This document shows, piece by piece, positions 58,994 through 64,000 of a stretch of DNA of 64,000 bases (the first letter of the stretch is position 1; each line of letters opens with the position of its first letter). Source of the stretch: Salipiger aestuarii (GTDB lineage: Bacteria; Pseudomonadota; Alphaproteobacteria; Rhodobacterales; Rhodobacteraceae); NCBI RefSeq assembly GCF_003259905.1, contig NZ_QLMG01000007.1, forward strand, positions 62,001-126,000, given 5' to 3'. Both the position numbers and the translations under genes were made by a program. The notes under the pieces were generated by a model that saw only the letters and a list, made by a program, of their open reading frames with translations, was not told where the DNA came from and searched no databases.

Positions 58994-59147
58994 GGGGTGA
59001 TCTCCATTCCTCAGTTCCGGCGGCTGGCCAGAATCTCTATAGGTGCCGCGTCCCTCAACGGCTTTCCGTGAGCGTGTTTAGCGGTCTGGCATGTGTCCGT
59101 AAAGCGATCATGAACCCGTGAAGACCATTCGTGCACATGTGTCGCAA

Positions 59148-59176
59148 TTGAACCGTCCGGTTCGAAGGTCTATACC
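59148..59176 (+). promoter_or_regulatory. Promoter with palindromic operator, outer-membrane protein gene
   Basis: -35 TTGAAC (59148-59153), 17-bp spacer, -10 TATACC (59171-59176). The -35 is embedded in a 6-2-6 palindrome GAACCG-TC-CGGTTC (59150-59163). A dimeric regulator bound there would block or guide RNA polymerase. Confidence 0.5.
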
Positions 59177-59212
59177 CCCTCCTATAGCCCCCAGAGCGCC
59201 CGGAGCGACCCC

Positions 59213-59872
59213 ATGAAGCCACTGATTATCGCCGCGACCGTTTCCATGGCCGCCCTTGTCGCGTCGCAGGCCGCGGCGCAGGATTTTGAACTGTCCTTCT
59301 ACACCGGATGGCAGACCGCGCCGCACAGCCGCGTCAGCGGCGATTATCCCGGCGGTGGCGATTACGACGCCCTGATCGGCTGGGATGGCAAGAGCTCTTC
59401 GATGCCGCCCTATTACGGTCTGCGCGGCACATGGTGGCAGTCGGAAAGCTTTGGCTGGGGCGTCGAATTCACCCATGCCAAGGTTTATGCCCCCGAAGAC
59501 GAACGCGAGGACATCGGGTTCGACCGGATGGAATTTACCGACGGGCTGAACCTGCTGACCGTGAACGCGATGAAGCGTTGGCCCACGCAATGGGGCGCGG
59601 CGACGCCCTATGTGGGGGGCGGTTTGGGCATCGCGGTGCCTCATGTTGACGTGGAAACCACCGGTGGCGACAAGACCTTCGGCTATCAGCTGACCGGACC
59701 GGCGATGCGGTTGATCGCTGGGGTAAGCTATCCGATCAACGACCGGTTCGCGGCGTTTGGCGAATACCAGTTCACCTATTCGAGCAATGAAGCCGATCTT
59801 GACGGCGGCGGCTCGATGAGCACCGACATCAAGACCAACTCGCTGAATGTCGGCATTTCGATGCGGTTCTGA
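59213..59872 (+). CDS. Outer-membrane beta-barrel protein
   Basis: 219-residue protein with a signal peptide ([20 protein letters not shown]) and about eight amphipathic strands, many ending in aromatic residues ([41 protein letters not shown]). It ends in the C-terminal Phe (GISMRF) used by the BAM machinery. It resembles OmpA/OmpW-like small barrels; no enzyme motif is seen. It is divergent from petA. Confidence 0.8.
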   Translation: MKPLIIAATVSMAALVASQAAAQDFELSFYTGWQTAPHSRVSGDYPGGGDYDALIGWDGKSSSMPPYYGLRGTWWQSESFGWGVEFTHAKVYAPEDEREDIGFDRMEFTDGLNLLTVNAMKRWPTQWGAATPYVGGGLGIAVPHVDVETTGGDKTFGYQLTGPAMRLIAGVSYPINDRFAAFGEYQFTYSSNEADLDGGGSMSTDIKTNSLNVGISMRF

Positions 59873-59904
59873 CGCGTTCCTGCAGCAAACCCGTGCCGAG
59901 CCGG

Positions 59905-59943
59905 AAAAAGCGCCCCTCGCGGATCGTCGCGCGGGGCGCTTTT
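59905..59943. terminator. Bidirectional intrinsic terminator
   Basis: AGCGCCCC (59909-59916) pairs with GGGGCGCT (59933-59940), extended by A and T runs, with an inner CGCG/CGCG stem. It lies between the convergent outer-membrane and phnA-like genes. Confidence 0.85.
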
Positions 59944-59954
59944 GCGTCTGCACC

Positions 59955-60245
59955 CTAGCGCTTGCGTACAAATTCCGTGCGCAGAACCAGCCCCTTGATG
60001 CTGTCGTGGCGGCAGTCGATGTGGGCGGGATCGTCGGTCAGCCGGATCGACCGGATCACTGTGCCCTGTTTGAGCGTCTGCCCCGCGCCCTTGACCTTGA
60101 GATCCCTGGTCAGCACCACCGAATCCCCGTCCGCCAGCAGGGTCCCGACCGCATCGCGCACCTGCACGACCTCGGCCTGCGCGGCCCCGGACGCCGGGCC
60201 CCATTCGCCGCTCGCCTCGTCATAGATCCATTCCTCGTCTGGCAT
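59955..60245 (-). CDS. PhnA-domain protein lacking the zinc ribbon
   Basis: 96-residue protein that matches the C-terminal PhnA/YjdM domain (LLADGDSVVLTRDLKVKGAG, GTVIRSIRLTDDPAHIDC, EFVRKR). The four-cysteine ribbon that opens E. coli PhnA is absent; the N-terminus is [20 protein letters not shown] instead. The start shares a base with the pssA stop (TGATG), so it is co-translated with lipid genes. Function unknown; the old link to phosphonate use is not supported by the context. Confidence 0.82.
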   Translation of the reverse strand: MPDEEWIYDEASGEWGPASGAAQAEVVQVRDAVGTLLADGDSVVLTRDLKVKGAGQTLKQGTVIRSIRLTDDPAHIDCRHDSIKGLVLRTEFVRKR

Positions 60246-61003
60246 CAGTCCGCTCCCCTGTCGCCGCCGATGCGGCGCTTGCTGCGCGGCAGCATGACGA
60301 TCACCGTCGCGATATAGGCCACGCACAGGATCACCAGCGTGATCCAGGCGTAGGTCACCGCGGCGGCCCCCGCCAGTGCCACTGCCACCAGAAAGAACTT
60401 GGCGCTCTTGCGCGGGATGCGGGTGGTCTTGAACGACCAAGTGGGAAAGCGCGAGATCATCGACAGCCCGACCAGCACGATCCAAAGCGACAGCATCAGG
60501 TCGGGAAGGAACGGCCCGGTGCCCAGCCCGAAGGACAAAAACATCGGCAGCATCACCAGCAGCGCGCCCGCCGGCGACGGCACCCCGGTGAAATAGGCGT
60601 TGTCATGCGCCTTGTCTTCGGATTTGCGCTGCACGTTGAAGCGGGCAAGCCGCACGCAGGCGCAGACGGCAAAGGCCAGCACCGCCAGCCAGCCAAAGTT
60701 GCTGCTGTCCTCCAGCGCCCAAGTGTACAGCAGCATTCCCGGCGCAACGCCGAAGTTGAAGAAATCCGCCAGGCTGTCCAGTTCGGCGCCCATGCCGGAT
60801 TCCGATTTCAGCGCGCGGGCAAGGCGCCCGTCCATCCCGTCAAGCACGGCGGCCAGAAGGATGAGCTGAACGGCGATTTCGTAACTGCCCTGAAGGCCGA
60901 AGCGCACGGCGGTCATGCCGGCGCAGATCGCGATCACCGTCAGCATGTTGGGCAGAAGCTGGATCAGCGTCAGCTTTTCGGCGGCGCGGTTGGGGTCAGA
61001 CAT
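60245..61003 (-). CDS. pssA: CDP-diacylglycerol-serine O-phosphatidyltransferase
   Basis: 252-residue membrane enzyme. The CDP-alcohol phosphotransferase signature is [18 protein letters not shown] followed by ELDSLADF. About six helices. It makes phosphatidylserine, which Psd then decarboxylates; the two genes overlap by eight bases in pathway-reversed order (psd first). Confidence 0.93.
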   Translation of the reverse strand: MSDPNRAAEKLTLIQLLPNMLTVIAICAGMTAVRFGLQGSYEIAVQLILLAAVLDGMDGRLARALKSESGMGAELDSLADFFNFGVAPGMLLYTWALEDSSNFGWLAVLAFAVCACVRLARFNVQRKSEDKAHDNAYFTGVPSPAGALLVMLPMFLSFGLGTGPFLPDLMLSLWIVLVGLSMISRFPTWSFKTTRIPRKSAKFFLVAVALAGAAAVTYAWITLVILCVAYIATVIVMLPRSKRRIGGDRGAD

Positions 61004-61673
61004 CCGACGGACCGATGGCCAGGTCGGCCAGCACGGTTTCGCCCGCCACCATGGTCTGGCCGATGGCAACCAGCGGCGCCACCCCCTCGGGCAGGTAGAC
61101 ATCCAGCCGCGAGCCGAAACGGATCAGCCCGAACCGCTCGCCGCGGTGGAGCCAGTCGCCGTCGCGCTTCCACCACATGATGCGGCGCGCGACCAGCCCG
61201 GCGATCTGCACCACGGCAATGTCGCGCCCGTCCTGTAGCCGGACCCGCAGGGCGTTGCGTTCATTATCCTCGGATGCCTTGTCGAGAGAGGCATTCAGGA
61301 ATTTGCCCGGACGGTAGGCCATCGTGACCAGCTCGCCTTCGACGGGCGACCGGTTCACATGGCAGTTGAACACCGACATGAACACCGACACGCGGGTCAG
61401 CGGCGTGGCCGGCATGCCCAGTTCCGCCGGAGGGATCGCCGGCTCGATCAGCGACACCATGCCGTCGGCGGGGCTGACGACAAGGCCGGGCCGGGCCGGG
61501 ATGACACGTTCGGGATCACGGAAGAAATAGTAGCACCAGACCGTGAGCAGCATGCCGATCCAGCCGAGCGGTTCCCAGATCACAAACAGCACGAAGGAAA
61601 TCGCGGCGAAGATCGCAACAAATTTGCGCCCTTCGGGGTGCATGGGCTTGATGAAGGTGTCGCGCATCCGCAT
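60996..61673 (-). CDS. psd: Phosphatidylserine decarboxylase proenzyme
   Basis: 225-residue short-form Psd. The self-cleavage site that makes the pyruvoyl group is FGS in [15 protein letters not shown]. An N-terminal hydrophobic region ([16 protein letters not shown]) anchors it, and [17 protein letters not shown] is the conserved core. It produces phosphatidylethanolamine. Confidence 0.94.
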   Translation of the reverse strand: MRMRDTFIKPMHPEGRKFVAIFAAISFVLFVIWEPLGWIGMLLTVWCYYFFRDPERVIPARPGLVVSPADGMVSLIEPAIPPAELGMPATPLTRVSVFMSVFNCHVNRSPVEGELVTMAYRPGKFLNASLDKASEDNERNALRVRLQDGRDIAVVQIAGLVARRIMWWKRDGDWLHRGERFGLIRFGSRLDVYLPEGVAPLVAIGQTMVAGETVLADLAIGPSDV

Positions 61674-61750
61674 GGGGCTCTCCTGTGGCAGTGCTGGTCG
61701 CCGGGGATAGGCGGCGGGGGCGTGTCTTGCAAGCCCCGCGCCTTGCGCTG

Positions 61751-62359
61751 TCAGCTGGCGGGGCCAGCGGTGGCCTGCATCGAGGGGCGCGCCGAGAAGG
61801 TCTTGTACCACGCGGCGAGTGAATCGTGCCCCGTGCGCCACTGGCGTGCGTCGTGGCGGAAATCCAGATACCCCAGCGCGCAGCCAATAGCGATCTGGCC
61901 CATGTCGAGCCGCCCCGACAGATGGCTCATCCAGCGGGTTTCCAGCGCGTCGAGCGAGCGCGAAACCTTGAGCCACTGGCCCTCGATCCAGTCAAGCGAG
62001 ACCTGTTCGAGCGCGCGAAAGCGTTCCTCATAGACGATCAGCACCGCGGCTTCCATCATGCCGTCGGCGGTTGCCTCAAGCGTGAGCGTATCGTACAGGC
62101 GCCGCTCGGGGTACAGCCCGGCCTGCGCGCGCTGATCGAGAAAGCGGCAGATGACGCGGCTGTCGTACAGGGTCGGGGCGTCGTTGCGGATCAGCGCGGG
62201 GATCTTGCCCACCGGATTGGCGGCGGCGACGGCGGAATCGGGGGCCAGTGGCGTGTTGCTCACGTCCAGCATTTCCACATCGCTCAGCTGGCCGGTTTCG
62301 TGCAGGGTCACCATGACCTTGCGCACAAAGGGCGAGGCGGCGGATTTCAGCAGTTTCAT
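61751..62359 (-). CDS. Glutathione S-transferase family protein
   Basis: 202-residue GST. The N-terminal thioredoxin fold starts [20 protein letters not shown], with Ser-Pro at the active-site turn, and cis-Pro in [10 protein letters not shown] followed by [12 protein letters not shown]. The all-helical C-terminal domain follows. Substrate unknown. Confidence 0.88.
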   Translation of the reverse strand: MKLLKSAASPFVRKVMVTLHETGQLSDVEMLDVSNTPLAPDSAVAAANPVGKIPALIRNDAPTLYDSRVICRFLDQRAQAGLYPERRLYDTLTLEATADGMMEAAVLIVYEERFRALEQVSLDWIEGQWLKVSRSLDALETRWMSHLSGRLDMGQIAIGCALGYLDFRHDARQWRTGHDSLAAWYKTFSARPSMQATAGPAS

Positions 62360-62410
62360 GGCGCTGTTCCTTTTCTTTGTCCGGAAGGTAGGCGCGCGCG
62401 CGGGGCCGGG

Positions 62411-62433
62411 CAAATCTTTTTGCAAAAGATTTG
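62411..62433. repeat. AT-rich inverted repeat 1 between gst and xerC
   Basis: CAAATCTTTT, three bases, AAAAGATTTG: a perfect 10-bp stem. It lies 52 bp upstream of the gst start and may be a terminator or protein-binding site. Confidence 0.6.
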
Positions 62434-62454
62434 GTGTGTGCGTGGCGCGATGGT

Positions 62455-62484
62455 GCCCAAATTTTTTAGCTAAAAAATTTGGGC
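62455..62484. repeat. 30-bp perfect palindrome downstream of xerC
   Basis: Each half is GCCCAAATTTTTTAG, so the 30 bp read the same on both strands with no loop. It begins 18 bp after the xerC stop. It may end the xerC transcript or be bound by a dimer. Confidence 0.7.
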
Positions 62485-62502
62485 CGGGCCGCGGGCGGGC
62501 GG

Positions 62503-63444
62503 TCAGCCGGCCTTGGGGTGCGTGGCCTCGTAGACCTTCATCAGGTGGACCTGGTCAACGGCGGTATAAGCCTGTGTGGTGGACAGCGAGGCGTGGCCGA
62601 GCAGCTCCTGGATTTCGCGCAGGTCTCCGCCTGCGGTCAGCAGGTGGGTGGCAAAGCTGTGCCGCATCGCGTGGGGGGTCGCGGTGGCGGGCAGGCCAAG
62701 CTGCATTCGCGTCTGTTCGGTGACCTTTTGCACAAGGCGCGGGTTCAGCGCGCCGCCGCGCGCCCCCCGGAACAGCGGAGCGTCCGCAGCCATCGCCCAG
62801 GGGCAGAGGTCAAGGTAGGCGGCCACCGCCCTGCGCGCCACGGGCAGCACCGGAACGATACGTTCCTTGTTGCCCTTGCCGATGATGCGCAGCGTGTCGC
62901 CCATCGGCCAGTCGGCGCCCGTCAGGCCCAGCGCCTCGGAGATCCGCAGCCCGCAGCCATACAGCAGCGTTACGACGGCCGCGTCGCGCGCGCCGACCCA
63001 GGTTGTCTGCGATTGCAGCGCCACCGTGTCGATCATCGCCCGCGCCGATGCCTCGTCCAGCGGGCGCGGAAGTTTTTTCTGGAACTTCGGTGCGCGGGCC
63101 AGCAGCACGGCGGTGGGTTCGAAGCCTTCGCGTTCGGCGAGCCAGCGGTAGAAGGTCTTGACCGCCGACAGCTTGCGCGCCGCAGAGCGCGCGCCGATTC
63201 CCTGTCCGCGCAGATGCGCCATGAACGCGCGCATGTCTGGCGTTGTCACCCGTGCAAGCGGGGCCAGCCCCTGCGGTTCGGCGTGATGCGCCGTCAGGAA
63301 GACGATGAAGTCCACCACGTCGGCGCGGTAGGCGGTGATGGTGTTTTCGGACGTCCCCTTCAGCGCCCGCGCCTGATCCAGCCAGGTTTCCAGCGCGTCG
63401 TGCGCCGCGGGCGTGATGGCTAGTGTCATGCCAGCCAGAGTCAT
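62503..63444 (-). CDS. xerC: Tyrosine recombinase XerC
   Basis: 313-residue recombinase that resolves chromosome dimers with XerD at dif. Catalytic set: Arg in CGLRISEALGL, Lys in IGKGNKERIVPV, His-x-x-Arg in HAMRHSFATHLL, His in LLGHASLSTTQAYT with the nucleophilic Tyr. The ATG at 63444 overlaps the DUF484 stop (ATGA); ATGs at 63429 and 63453 are alternatives in a small tandem repeat (MAGMTLAGMTLA). xerC after DUF484 is a typical pairing. Confidence 0.93.
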   Translation of the reverse strand: MTLAGMTLAITPAAHDALETWLDQARALKGTSENTITAYRADVVDFIVFLTAHHAEPQGLAPLARVTTPDMRAFMAHLRGQGIGARSAARKLSAVKTFYRWLAEREGFEPTAVLLARAPKFQKKLPRPLDEASARAMIDTVALQSQTTWVGARDAAVVTLLYGCGLRISEALGLTGADWPMGDTLRIIGKGNKERIVPVLPVARRAVAAYLDLCPWAMAADAPLFRGARGGALNPRLVQKVTEQTRMQLGLPATATPHAMRHSFATHLLTAGGDLREIQELLGHASLSTTQAYTAVDQVHLMKVYEATHPKAG

Positions 63445-64000
63445 GCCAGCCATCGCCGCATGGCGCGTTCGAAGACCCCGGCGAAAAACGCCAGAAGGTC
63501 CGTGCCCTGCTGCGGGGTGAACATATGCGGGTCTTCCGACCCCAGCACCAACAGGCCCGGCAGCCGACCGGCGCCGAAATCCAGCCGCAGGCAGGCTTCG
63601 GAGCGTACCCAGGTGGCGGCGTCGCCAAAGATCGCCGGGTCGCCCCCAGCCAGCTGGCGCAGGGTCACGGGGCGGCGGGGGGCGCCGCGCCCGTCGGACA
63701 CATAGCTTTCAATAAAGCCCGGTTCGGCCACCGACAGCACGTCGCCCAGCCGGCGAATCGCAGGATCGCTGTCATTCTGCGCCGATTCCAGCACCAGACG
63801 CACCCTGTCCACGCGCAGGATCTCGGCCACTTCGCCCCCCAGATCGCGCAGGAAGGGTTCAAATTCCAGCGGGTCGAGCATGCGCAGTATCGCGCGGTGA
63901 ATCTGGTTGGTGCCCGCAAGGTTTTCGTAGGCCGCCGCGATCACCCCGCGGTGGGTGTCTTCCAGCCTGTCCAGCCGGATTTCAAGCCGCTCCATCGCGA
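63441..64000 (-). CDS. DUF484 family protein (start outside window)
   Basis: The visible 186 residues match DUF484: MERLEIRLDRLEDTHRGVIA, AYENLAGTNQIHRAILRML and a GAF-like core (RVRLVLESAQNDSDPAIRRL, RLPGLLVLGSEDPHMFTP). An internal ATG at 63995 is probably not the start, since the family usually has 40-50 more residues and the frame is open to the window edge. Role unknown; it is normally linked to xerC. Confidence 0.85.
   Translation of the reverse strand, partial: AMERLEIRLDRLEDTHRGVIAAAYENLAGTNQIHRAILRMLDPLEFEPFLRDLGGEVAEILRVDRVRLVLESAQNDSDPAIRRLGDVLSVAEPGFIESYVSDGRGAPRRPVTLRQLAGGDPAIFGDAATWVRSEACLRLDFGAGRLPGLLVLGSEDPHMFTPQQGTDLLAFFAGVFERAMRRWLA

Overview
The window looks like a chromosomal segment of a high-GC alphaproteobacterium of the order Rhodobacterales (Roseobacter/Rhodobacteraceae type). 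The clues are a CcrM-type GANTC methyltransferase, a fbc-type cytochrome bc1 operon with a Tat-type Rieske protein, CIRCE-controlled groESL, an Irr-like box before nfuA, a DUF2161 protein, an NDUFAF6-like squalene/phytoene-synthase homologue, and short GC-rich palindromic intergenic repeats. This placement comes from gene content and codon use, not from a 16S gene. Most of the window is ordinary, densely packed core genome on both strands.

Layout. 1-2322: end of a phospholipase D protein and a secreted PRC-barrel protein with repeated Pro-Glu-Pro strands. 2372-2782: an unrecognised small gene. 3111-12137: a tightly overlapping seven-gene operon with a dipeptide-type ABC importer (binding protein, two permeases, two ATPases), a cytoplasmic BisC/TorA-like molybdopterin oxidoreductase and a DadA-like FAD oxidase. 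This is the most distinctive metabolic unit. 12759-15102: a decayed mobile-element scar between two tRNA-Arg genes, holding an internally deleted IS5-family transposase remnant and a twice-frameshifted tniQ. 15176-20370: a small ORF, uvrC, and a minus-strand operon (S49 peptidase, 55-residue zinc-ribbon protein, Na+/Ca2+ antiporter, pteridine-reductase-like SDR). 20621-25035: creatinase, an IlvE-like aminotransferase, a universal stress protein, nfuA and the tsaB-rimI pair. 25188-29961: a BMP-family (nucleoside-type) ABC importer. 30026-37010: fmt, a small membrane protein, cysS, cimA, the NDUFAF6-like protein, dut and a membrane-anchored MoeB. 37071-43509: an amino-acid importer without an ATPase gene, an M3 peptidase, a TraB/GumN protein, DUF2161 and an EamA permease.

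43703-49657: groESL with promoter and CIRCE, an SDR, rnhB, ccrM with three GANTC sites in its promoter, a very strong terminator and a second EamA permease. 49748-56245: a chemotaxis receptor, aroC, and a TPP riboswitch driving thiBPQ. 56267-59872: petABC (minus) and a divergent outer-membrane beta-barrel protein with a palindromic operator over its promoter. 59955-64000: psd-pssA-phnA-like operon, a glutathione S-transferase, two AT-rich palindromes, xerC and the start-truncated DUF484 gene.

No CRISPR array, prophage, defence island or conjugation genes are visible. The best candidates for new biology are the importer/molybdoenzyme/flavo-oxidase operon, the TniQ scar whose preserved end lies 9 bp from a tRNA gene, and several regulatory structures (Irr-like box, clustered GANTC sites, paired palindromes).
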